A DNA stretch of 64,000 nucleotides from Bryum argenteum (taxonomy: Eukaryota; Streptophyta; Bryopsida; Bryales; Bryaceae), in NCBI GenBank assembly GCA_037043015.1, contig CM073327.1, positions 1,966,727-2,030,726 on the forward strand, written 5' to 3'. The notes under the pieces are model-generated. The model did no database searches. It was not told the DNA's origin and saw only the letters and a program-made list of their open reading frames with translations. This document shows positions 45,572-54,722 of this stretch, in pieces; within the stretch, counting starts at the first letter, position 1, and every line of letters starts with the position of its first letter. A program made the translations under genes and the position numbers.

Positions 45572-46045
45572 AACCGGAGCGGTATTAGGTTACTCTATCC
45601 GGAGCTAATCCCCAAGTCTCCTTGTATTCTTTGGGATTCAAAACCCCAAAATTTTCTTATTTTCTACTACTTTGTAGATATCAAAGAATAGATCATAGAT
45701 TTTTACTCTTTGAGTACTTTCATCTGAAGAAAGGCCAAATTTTAGTTATCGGTTGTGCACCAGCTGTGAAATCATAATTTCCAAAGTTGATGCTAAAATT
45801 TCTTGTTACCTTGCTTCAACGACATAGTTTACTTTATGCAATGACTTTGTGATTATTAGCCAAAACATTTTTACAAACATATATATATATATATATATTC
45901 TAAAAGTTAACTAATATCAGTACACCCATGAAACTTTTCATGATTTTACCATTTTCATGCCAAATTATTTCTCTGAAGAAGGTAAAGTAACAAAGTATAC
46001 AACCATGATCTTTGATGAAACACGCACAATGTTAATCATACTCAA
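45572..46045. other. Intergenic, AT-rich; (AT)n microsatellite
   Basis: About ten AT units at 45879-45898. No gene. Confidence 0.7.
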
Positions 46046-46049
46046 TTAA

Positions 46050-46309
46050 CCCCTAAATCTCGTTGTTGCAAAACTGTCTAAGTCACAAAATTTGACCTTC
46101 CTTTAGATTAAGCGCAAGAAATCTCAATCTAAGCATTATTTTAAAGATTCAACCGTAAGATCTCAAAGTTCACTTGACATTCTTTTCACACACCAAATTT
46201 GAACTGTTCATTCTTCCTCATTTGTGAGATTATAATGGTCCAAGTTGGCTGATTTTCTCTCCCCCGAGAACCTCTGAAACCCGTTTTGGGTTTTAAGGAG
46301 AGTTAGGGG
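46050..46309. mobile_element. 260-bp TTAA MITE of a second family
   Basis: TTAA at 46046-46049 and 46310-46313. Ends CCCCTAAATCTCG and CTCTAACCCC-type: reading inward from the right end gives CCCCTAACTCTCC. A related, degraded copy lies at 15010-15230. It ends 64 bases before the left TTAA of the piggyBac element. Confidence 0.75.
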
Positions 46310-47264
46310 TTAAGATAAATTGAACAACTAATGAGGTGGCTTTATAATTTTGTGAAATAATACCAAATTCCTCTTAACCCCTAAACGTTTCGATCCATTA
46401 GGGTGGCTGGAGAAAGGTCGAAAAAGGCAAAAAGTGTCAAACTCGTTATTAGAGAGTAGAAGCAGTAAGGGGAAAATCCAACCGTAGGATCTTCATCTCT
46501 ATTGTCTAGATATTGCATGGGAAAAATTTTGTGCCACTTGGAGTTAGGGAGATGCTCCATCCACATGATTGAAGCCCAAAAATGAGGGCCTGAAATGGGT
46601 GGGCAGGCACCAATTTTGGACTTTCATCCAAAAAGTCATATTGAGGATTGCCCCTAAGCCAATTTTGGTAAACTACAAAGGTAAGGGGCATGAAAGAAAG
46701 AAGCTATTTTTATAAAAAAAACAAACAATGGACCTTCCATTCACCCACAATCTGGCTTGCAATGCAAGTAGCTTCAAAACATTGTTTTAGGACGAGGCTA
46801 TTTGAAGCTTGCCCAGTCATGCTCTTGTCCTTCGTGAACAAGGGGCGGGCAGAATTTAGAAAGAAAACAAGCAAAAGAAGGCATGGTGAAGCCGTTGGGT
46901 GGTCGACACAAATGCTAAAAGCAAAAAAATATTCGCAACGAGCCAAAAATTCGGGCATATGTCCCTGGCGGCAATAAATTGCGCCTTGCCCCAATAACGA
47001 CCTCTGCGGATGTGCCTCGCCTCCCATCTACGGGTGATGAGGCAAGGAGGTAAGGGGGAGCCCGATGCACCCCTCTCCCGCCGTCGATCGGCTCAAAGCC
47101 CCCCGTTGTGGCCGCCTCGATCTCTTGACCGGTCCGTAATTCCCCGCCCGCAGATCGAGCTGTTAGAGGCCGGTCCGCCACTCACCGAGTTGACTCCCCC
47201 TTGGCGGCCCCCATACCTATGCCCATCTTTGTGGAGCATAGTCGTAGCAAAAAAATTGCTCCCC

Positions 47265-47309
47265 GGAAGTTGAGTCCCCGAAGTCGAGTCCCCGGAAGTT
47301 GAGTCCCTG
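47265..47309. repeat. 15-bp tandem repeat (GAAGTTGAGTCCCCG)
   Basis: Three imperfect units inside the 3' part of the piggyBac element. Confidence 0.8.
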
Positions 47310-47499
47310 TACCAAAAAAACAACCGAAATCCCCGCAGCACAAATTTTTAGGACCAGAATCCTTGAACTTATGAGTGGGTTCATACAACACTAAAATTCA
47401 TGGCCAAATGGGTTATAAAAATAAGGTGGTTCAAAAAAATCAACCAAAGAAAAAAAAAGGGAAAAAATAAAAAAGCAAATGTGCTAAGAAACTTACATG

Positions 47500-47862
47500 T
47501 TCATCTTCGTCGTGCAAAATGTGACTTGTTGAAGCAATCACCCATGTGGTACCAAACACCACCACAATCTCTACAAACAAGATTGGTAGTCGTTTTTTTC
47601 TTTTGCAATACGCACATTGATGTCTACCACGTGGAACCTTCTCGAGCCCATGAACACCCCGGTGTATGTGGTTAGAGAGACCACACCCTTCCTGTTCTCT
47701 CTCCACTTCTCCATAAGTGAGAATGCCAAGGAAGTCACAACTCCAAGTGATTCTTAGGGGTCTTCCCTAAGTCCAAATTCTCCCGCTTGTGGATTATCCA
47801 CGAGTTTGTAATTGACAAGTCTATCAAAAACATAAAGATACGGTGCCACCACTTATGCGTTT
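47500..47862 (-). pseudogene. Frameshifted C-terminal remainder of the piggyBac transposase, with the Cys-rich domain
   Basis: After about 47862 the main frame runs into a stop, but the adjacent frame continues the expected transposase sequence (KWWHRIFMFLIDL). Further shifts near 47730 and 47660 lead to a Cys-rich end: CAYCK, then CRDCGGVW and CF..SH, read in different frames between about 47620 and 47505. This is the zinc-binding tail by which piggyBac transposases recognise their ends. At least three single-base changes separate the pieces, so this copy probably makes no complete transposase. Confidence 0.78.
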
Positions 47863-50800
47863 TGGATAACGCCGTATATACGCCCGAAGTTGGTCACTCA
47901 CATCTACGCCCGCATCATACGGGTGTACTCCAAGTGTATAGGAGAGGTGGGTATGTGCTCGTCGACCACGGGTGTATCGGGGCACCGTAAGAGGCACCTC
48001 GGGATTCGGCGACAACGGCTCCGCATGCGTAGACAACAACAAAACCGGTTTTTTGTCAACCCACACAAGAGCGCATAACGTACCGGTGCAATGCATGCGC
48101 CAATCGGAGCTCCCTTGGGTTTGCTTCGCCCACCGCCGCTTGTTCACCAAGTCGCTTGGCAAGCCGATCCGGTTGGCGCGTACGGTGCCAGTAGCATAAG
48201 TCCCCAAGTCGTGTAAATCTACAAAGAGTTTGGGAGAGGTGAAGAAGTTGTCGGTGACGACCACATGCCCCCGCCCATGCAATCCCTCCATCAAGCCCAT
48301 CACCACCTCGTATCCGGTTTTCGCCTCTCCCGGTTTCGCCGTGTGTAGAGATTTCTTCAAGTCCGCCCCCGTGTAGACTTGAAAGTTGTAAAGGTATTTG
48401 GACTTCGAATCGGCCATTGCCCAAATCTTGAACCCGAATTTGACCGGCTTGTTTGGCATGTATTGCTTCATGCCGTGGCCATACATTCCTTTGTACCTAA
48501 CCGTGAGTTCGTCAACCGTGACAAATTGGCCAAGATTCCAATTTGCAACGCATTGAAGTCTCACCTCTTCAATTAGCCACCTCAATTTTACTAATTTGTC
48601 AAAGTTAGGGTCATTTCTATCGGTTAGGGCACTAGAATCATCATAAATGTGCAAACACTTCGTTATTGCCTCATATCGCTTCATGCTCATAGTGTTAGCA
48701 ATGGTTTGGCAATAATAAAACTTAGAATTAGTCTTCCAATAGCACCTACGGTTAGGTTCTATTTTCAAACCCATAAGTATAGAAATTCCCAACCATGCCT
48801 CTAATTCGGGGACCGTCAAACTCCACCAATCTTTTGGCCCTCTAGTGAATCCGGTGGCGGGGTCAATGGAAGATGCATAACGGTTAGATTCCCTCACTAT
48901 TTTCCTCAAAGTCTTCTTAGTGAAGAATTTGTAGAACAAGTCTAACAAGGTGGAAACTTTTCTAAGAACATAAGGGGGTCCCTCACTAGGCCCCTTGAAA
49001 ACAACCTCATCATGGGTGTAGGTTGACCGAAATTTACCCCAATATTCATCTTTATAACAATCTTTGAATGTTGGCCCATTATCCCAATCCCTTAGGCCCC
49101 TTACCGACTCTCTTCTTCTGCCCCTTCCCCCATTAGGAACCCCACTTACCATCATACTATGGTGAGAGATACGGTCAGTAGATGTGTTAGAAAAATAAGA
49201 TGGCAAACTTTGAGAGACACCCACCCTCCCTTCAGAACTCTCTGATGGCACCCTTACTGCCATGTTTACCATTGGCCCCAAGTTGTCATGAGAGGCCCCA
49301 TATTGCCTGCCATCCACCAAGACGTCGTGGGAGGCCCCACTGACAGCAATGTTTGGCCAATCTGGTATGGTTATGTCGAAAAGAGCCGTGGAAGACTGAC
49401 TGCCAGCCAGAGGCAACGTTCCTTCCCCGTAGCTCGGCGCTGCCAGCTCACAGCTCGGATCAGCCTCCCCTTCAATAACTTGGCCCATACCACGGCTTCC
49501 CCCGCCCATGCCTTGCTCTTCTAGCCCAGGTATCGACATGCGGGCTTCGGTGGGCATAATCCCATGACCGGGCTGCCCGGTCAGCGGCTCTCTCAGCCTG
49601 GCCTCCTCCGGTCGATGCGGTATCTCCAGCCCGTAGCTCCCAGCCATGAGACCGACCTCCCAGGTTTTCTTATCCACTGATCCGGTGCCGTTGGTGGTCA
49701 TTTTGAGAAGCGAAGTCTCCTGTCGCCGCTTCTGGTGGATCTCGGCAGCTCCAGGAGAGAGATGGTTCTGAAGGACCTCGTTGTGATCAACTTCTCGCTG
49801 CTCCAAGGCAACTCCAAAGTCATCAACCATGAGCATGAGATCTACATCATCGTCGCTATCGGAGTCCTCTAAATCGCTCTCGTCAGCTTGATCACCATGT
49901 TCTTCTAAACTGTCTTCTTCTTGAGATCCCTGCACTAGAGTGTGAGCATGAATTGTAGTAATCTCACCAAATGGAACTTCTTTCGTTTCGTCATTGATTT
50001 GCACTACATACATCAACCTAGAAGTTAAATCACACACAAAGCTTCTGATGGTGATTCCCCTCACCCACTGTTCATCACTTTCGTTCTCCTCTTCTCTCAT
50101 GTTACTATCTAGATCAATCTCCCTTCTTTGATTTACTCTAACTTCTACTGGTTGAATGATATTGCGTGGCAAATCTAGAACTTCTTCTCTGGACCTTCTA
50201 ACAACCGCACATTTCTCACGTAAGTTTTCCTTGCTCCTACTGCTTATCTTCGTGACTACTCGCCTCCCACTTGTGATCGTAAAAGTCGGTTGCTTTGTTG
50301 TTGATCTTGTCCTCCTGTTGATCGAGGCAGTGGACAGCGACGGCGCAGGTCCAGCCACTGTCTCCGCTCTGGATCTCGTCCTCCGAGCCGCATTCTTGTC
50401 TAGTTCGGAGGTTGTAGGCAGCCCCGTCGACGTACCTGCTGGTCGCCAGGGCAGTCGGATCTGCCGCTCTTGTGAAGCCGTTGGAAGAGCTCTCCCACGT
50501 CCTGCAATCAAACTTGATGGTTGACTGAACGCCTGCGAGGGATGCGCACCCTCCACCTCCCTCCGTCTCTCTGATCTGCGCAGCGAACCCGTTGCGAGGG
50601 AATCTAGCGCTGTCGGCAGACCGCAGACTTCCAGATGAGGCGCGACCTCGTTTGTATCGACAACATCCTTCTCGGCTAGCACCTCCGCTGTGGAGGGTAC
50701 CTCCGCCGTGACTGGCACCTCTGCTGTGCACGGTATCTGCGCCGCCGTGACTAGCACCTTCGCCGTGTTGGGTATCTGTACCGCCGGTGGCATCTTTTTG

Positions 50801-50937
50801 CCGTGGATGGCGCCTCCGTCGTGGTGATCCTCCACCGGGATCTCTGATGACTGCAGTCTTTGGATCTCGGTATGCTCTTGGAGTGGCCATGAGGATCTTT
50901 GCGATCGTGTACCTCCTCCTCTCTCTGTCACCTCCAA
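47824..50937 (-). CDS. piggyBac transposase with long N-terminal extension, C-terminus lost by frameshift
   Basis: Open frame of 1037 codons. The DDE core starts about residue 633 (WGKFRSTYTH) and carries LEAWLGISILMGLK, the first catalytic Asp at about 809 (FVTVDELTVRYKG), the second at about 896 (VVTDNFFTSP) and the third at about 1012 (GVDVSDQLR). These are the piggyBac D-D-D positions. The first 630 residues are not typical: a TAEVP-type repeat region (about 55-90), basic and Arg-rich stretches, a compact part around 295-345 (GITIRSFVCDLTSRLMYVVQ) and an acidic run (about 350-385). They may be one or more extra exons or a fused element protein. The first ATG of the open frame may not be the true start. 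The last part of the transposase follows in other frames. Confidence 0.85.
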   Translation of the reverse strand: MEVTERGGGTRSQRSSWPLQEHTEIQRLQSSEIPVEDHHDGGAIHGKKMPPAVQIPNTAKVLVTAAQIPCTAEVPVTAEVPSTAEVLAEKDVVDTNEVAPHLEVCGLPTALDSLATGSLRRSERRREVEGAHPSQAFSQPSSLIAGRGRALPTASQERQIRLPWRPAGTSTGLPTTSELDKNAARRTRSRAETVAGPAPSLSTASINRRTRSTTKQPTFTITSGRRVVTKISSRSKENLREKCAVVRRSREEVLDLPRNIIQPVEVRVNQRREIDLDSNMREEENESDEQWVRGITIRSFVCDLTSRLMYVVQINDETKEVPFGEITTIHAHTLVQGSQEEDSLEEHGDQADESDLEDSDSDDDVDLMLMVDDFGVALEQREVDHNEVLQNHLSPGAAEIHQKRRQETSLLKMTTNGTGSVDKKTWEVGLMAGSYGLEIPHRPEEARLREPLTGQPGHGIMPTEARMSIPGLEEQGMGGGSRGMGQVIEGEADPSCELAAPSYGEGTLPLAGSQSSTALFDITIPDWPNIAVSGASHDVLVDGRQYGASHDNLGPMVNMAVRVPSESSEGRVGVSQSLPSYFSNTSTDRISHHSMMVSGVPNGGRGRRRESVRGLRDWDNGPTFKDCYKDEYWGKFRSTYTHDEVVFKGPSEGPPYVLRKVSTLLDLFYKFFTKKTLRKIVRESNRYASSIDPATGFTRGPKDWWSLTVPELEAWLGISILMGLKIEPNRRCYWKTNSKFYYCQTIANTMSMKRYEAITKCLHIYDDSSALTDRNDPNFDKLVKLRWLIEEVRLQCVANWNLGQFVTVDELTVRYKGMYGHGMKQYMPNKPVKFGFKIWAMADSKSKYLYNFQVYTGADLKKSLHTAKPGEAKTGYEVVMGLMEGLHGRGHVVVTDNFFTSPKLFVDLHDLGTYATGTVRANRIGLPSDLVNKRRWAKQTQGSSDWRMHCTGTLCALVWVDKKPVLLLSTHAEPLSPNPEVPLTVPRYTRGRRAHTHLSYTLGVHPYDAGVDVSDQLRAYIRRYPKRISGGTVSLCF

Positions 50938-51055
50938 TGCGAGATGGTTGCCGGGTGATGCGCTTGAAGCGGATCGGGATTGAGCTCACATGGTGCATCA
51001 CATCGGTCTTCTTTGGAGCGATGTCGCGCCTGGATCGCCTTGTAAGAGGCTTGGC

Positions 51056-51481
51056 TCATAAGCGTCGGGTTCTAGCAGGACGGGCAGCTGGTAATTGTTG
51101 ATTTCTTCCTCCACATGCAGATGCTCCATCTCCCTTGATAGGTGTGTTGATTTGCTCCTTGTTGTCCTCATCTTGTGCATTAGGCCAAATTTGCCTCACT
51201 AATGTGTAGAGGAGAGGACTAATTCCATGGATGTCTCCTTCAGGTACTCTCTCCTTCCAACCCAAGGTTGAGCTCACATGGTGGTAGAATAAATGGCGCA
51301 ATCCAGCAGGTGTGTCATGCTTCTCTACCTTGGAGGAGCATGGCAATGTCAACAAAACTTCTCTATCCAATAAGTCTAACAAAAACCCAACTTGCAAGTC
51401 TCCCAAGCCCTTCTCTTGTTTTCCCCATTTAACAATCTCTTCCCTCGCATCATCAAGCAAATTTGCCGTTGTTGTCACCAT
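51056..51481 (-). CDS. Hypothetical ORF inside the piggyBac element, upstream of the transposase
   Basis: 141 codons on the transposase strand, 119 bases before its first ATG. The first 100 residues look protein-like (DDAREEIVKWGKQEKGLGDL, then LRHLFYHHVSSTLGWKERVP); the end (after about 125) looks like read-through. It may be a separate element protein or the first exon of the transposase gene. No family recognised. Confidence 0.4.
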   Translation of the reverse strand: MVTTTANLLDDAREEIVKWGKQEKGLGDLQVGFLLDLLDREVLLTLPCSSKVEKHDTPAGLRHLFYHHVSSTLGWKERVPEGDIHGISPLLYTLVRQIWPNAQDEDNKEQINTPIKGDGASACGGRNQQLPAARPARTRRL

Positions 51482-52228
51482 TTTATGTCTACTTAGGAAA
51501 CTTTGGAGTAATTGGCATTGAGGCTAAATGGTGGTGGAAGTGTTTACTTGAGCCGCCCATGTACACCTATTTTCAAATTTGAATATGATGGCATTGAAAG
51601 TTTGTGGTTGGAGTGTGATTTCCTAGGTTAGATTTTGTTTTCAAATTCAAATTTGAATGTAAAGAGGTGGATTTACACATTTTGCAATAGATTTGCCATT
51701 AGTGCATTGATGATAGTTGGGTATAGTATGGTAAAAACATGTTTGTAAGGTGTTCAAATTTGAAAACTCCCTTTGTGCCCAAAAACCAAGGGATGACCCT
51801 TCTAAAACAGTCATGCAATCAAAAAGTGATGGTTTGAACTACCTTGACGGTTGCAATAACTCTCAAATCCTCCATTCTTTCTAATTTATGGCCACCTCAC
51901 CCAAATCCTTCTTTCCAATTGCCCTTCTTTTCCAAATTGGCACCCATGCCCCACTGCCCTATTTCATTGCCCAAATGGCAAATTTTCACACAAAATGGAA
52001 GAAGTTGTCCCTCAAAACAAAAGTGCAGCCCACTCAAATCGCGATTGCAAAATATGGGAGGAAGAATTGACAGTGGGGTAAAAACAGCAATAAACTAGAT
52101 CCGTTTACCCATTGGGGGAAAAAATCGCCGGATGAAAAAACGCGAGGATGAGAAGACGGGGAGATTTCAAACATCCCTGGCTTCATCCAGAATGTAGAAA
52201 AACGACATTCGGCCCGCTTAAGGGTTAA

Positions 52229-54722
52229 GATCTCAAATATCGCAAATCTTCAACACGACGAATATGTGGATTTATCAAAAACTTGGAATCCCGCCCTTGC
52301 AAGATTGAAGCATGCTCTTGTGGAACTCATAAAGTATTCATTAAAACACTTGGAAATTTTAGTATAAACTTGATTAAATATAGATCACCAAAAAGGTAAT
52401 CTAAAATCTTGAAGATAGAAAGATTAGAGCTAGCTCACGTTGGCTTAAAAAATTGAGATTCGTAATTCTTAATTCACACTTCTCTTTCTATACTTCTCTA
52501 TCATGAAGCTCTTTATTTACGAAAGATTACAAAAATAGATGAAAAAATTGTTATTCCATATAATCCCTAAAGTCGTGTCATATGTTGAATTTGATACAAG
52601 TTTTTAGTGAAGGCAACTTCTGCTTTTAGGTTTTTGGATTTAAAACATGTTGTATCATTGCGAGCCAATTATGTGAGATCAAGAATAGTTTTTGATAATT
52701 TTTCTTTTATTTATTTATTTATTTTATTTTATTCTTACATAAGTATGATCTCAAGATAAAATCCAGATCATATTTTGTAGTTGGAATTTTTTTGTTTTGA
52801 ATAGTTTAGGTCTTGGATTTGCAATGATGTTTCTTTGTTTAAGTAGTGAAAAAATTACATGGTTTTTGAGGAAAATTGTCTCATTCATCCACCATTTAAG
52901 TTCATATTTTATTTTTTTGTTGGGATTGATTCCGATGTGGATCTAGTCTTCTTAGCAGAAACCTTAGTTCCATCTGACATGTGAGGAAGTTATGGCACTC
53001 ATTTTTGTGCAAAGAGCCTAGTTTTTGACATTTTTTCCTTCGTAAACTATTAGGCAATTGTCATCATGGTAAGGCCATTATTTACCCACAGACATTCTTT
53101 CAGAGTTTTTTATTTTTTCAAGGGTCTTATTGAGATGGAGGTAAACATCTTTGTACTTGGTGATTTTTTCATTGCAAAAAGTCTATTGGTAATAATATCA
53201 CTTCGAAGTTAAAATGATGAGACTTTCAGATGTTTTCAGAAGACTACTACGTCACGATCTTGCAATCTATGAGGCGTTATGACTCAAAATTTGACCCACA
53301 TGATGTACAATATGTCTACTATAAGATTCTATCGTTGAGATCTAAATAGCTTAACTTTGTTTTAATTTATGACACTGTTTTTGAGAGTGTGTTCCTTTCA
53401 CTACAAATGCGTGAAACCACTTAGGTATTAAAGCCCTTCTGTTGTAATACCATGTATCATTCAAAGGACTGGTCACAAAATGCTACTTAATGAGATCACA
53501 CTTTAGTTCACTATGTGTTGAAGTGCAAGTCAAATGAAGGATTTCTTTAGACAAACTTACTTGAGAATTATCAATTTTTCATAGTTTTTGAAAAATGTGA
53601 AGTTTTTGCGTACCTCCGCCCAAATCAAGCCACATAGATGATTGTATACACCTCCAATGGTAGGTAATTATACAGTGCAACCTATGTTTGAGATATCACA
53701 TGTTCTTAACCCCTTGTAAAGTTGTAATAATGAGTTAGAATCCTCCACCCAAAATCTTTTCAAGTGCCCAAATTCCATTAAATTCTTGGATCTCTCAATC
53801 CGCATAATAGAGAATTTTCATTTTTTTCTGAATATCTCATACTAGTGCTCTAAAAGATCCTTTGGTTACAATTTCTTACTAGATTGTCTTTTGGAGATTC
53901 AAAAAATTCATTCATTGACTTCCTCATTTTGGAAAAAAATTGAAGGTTGGTACTCCTTAGGGGTTAAATTTCACCAATCAAAAAGTAAAAAGTCATATGA
54001 ACCAATATGAACCATCCTTAGTCCAAGTGAAGCAATAAACTTTTTCTCAAACTTAAAACACAACTTCCTATCAAGTTAGTGGATGTTGTTTCTTTTGGTA
54101 GTATACATGAAATGATATTCTACAAAACATTGGTAAATGAAGAACCATGAAGAAAGTCTACTTATCCGCTTGATCAAGACTACTTAAAACTTTGGTGTCA
54201 ACTCATAAAAGTTGCACTTTAGTGATCTCTATCACAAGCTCTACGATGAAGACAACTTTCCATGGCAACTCATGTAGCTAGCATTGTAAATTTTAGAATC
54301 ATGACTCAATATATCATGAAATGATTTTTACAACCCAAACCTTTGAAATTAATAGTTTGTTAGAATCAAATGGACCTCTATTTTCGAATAGTTACATTTG
54401 ATATGATTGTATAGGAGTTTAATTCTTTAGTGAAACCTAATTTTTCAGTATAGATATCATTACAACAAAATTTCAACTCACAAGTAGAGTCTTGCTACAT
54501 ACTCTCTTTTAGGAGATACATCACAAGATATGTATGAATTATCTAAATTGCAACAATGTTAAAAAATGATGTAATGTGTGTACAAGATGCACAATTATAT
54601 ATATACAATATGCATTATAATTATATCAAATCACTCTCAACTTGGGTATTGGGTATTGACAAGACTAAACTCATAACAAAATTACAAAAAGTGTGAGATT
54701 TTCTATGTAAAAGGCACCAAAC
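52229..54722. other. Intergenic, very AT-rich, no gene recognised
   Basis: 2.5 kb without coding signal, apart from the repeat at 53710-53963. The right end is the presumed promoter of the OSCA gene. Confidence 0.55.
53710..53963. mobile_element. Possible TTAA MITE, third type
   Basis: TTAA at 53706-53709 and 53964-53967, with CCCC starting each inward end (CCCCTTGTAAAG and CCCCTAAGGAG). Only the first five bases pair and no second copy was found, so this is weaker than the other MITE calls. Confidence 0.4.

Larger units (their letters stand above)
46378..52224 (-). mobile_element. piggyBac-type DNA transposon (about 5.85 kb)
   Basis: The only transposase-like region in the window with a DDE core (47824-50937) lies between TTAA sites at 46374-46377 and 52225-52228. 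Inward ends read CCCCTAAACGTTTCG and CCCTTAAGCGGGCCG, about 10 of 15 matching, both CCC-first as in piggyBac. Weak subterminal similarity (GAAATGGGTGGGCAGGCACC against GAAATAGGGCAG.GGGCATGGGTGCC) lies at about 46590 and 51960. The ends are my choice among several TTAA+CCC sites in this area, so the limits are tentative; the coding core is not. Confidence 0.7.

Noticed and set aside
50237..51001. 254-codon minus-strand frame overlapping the piggyBac transposase
   Set aside because: Overlaps the N-terminal extension in another frame; Arg/Gly-rich composition follows from GC-rich repeats, and the 1037-codon frame continues into a recognisable domain.
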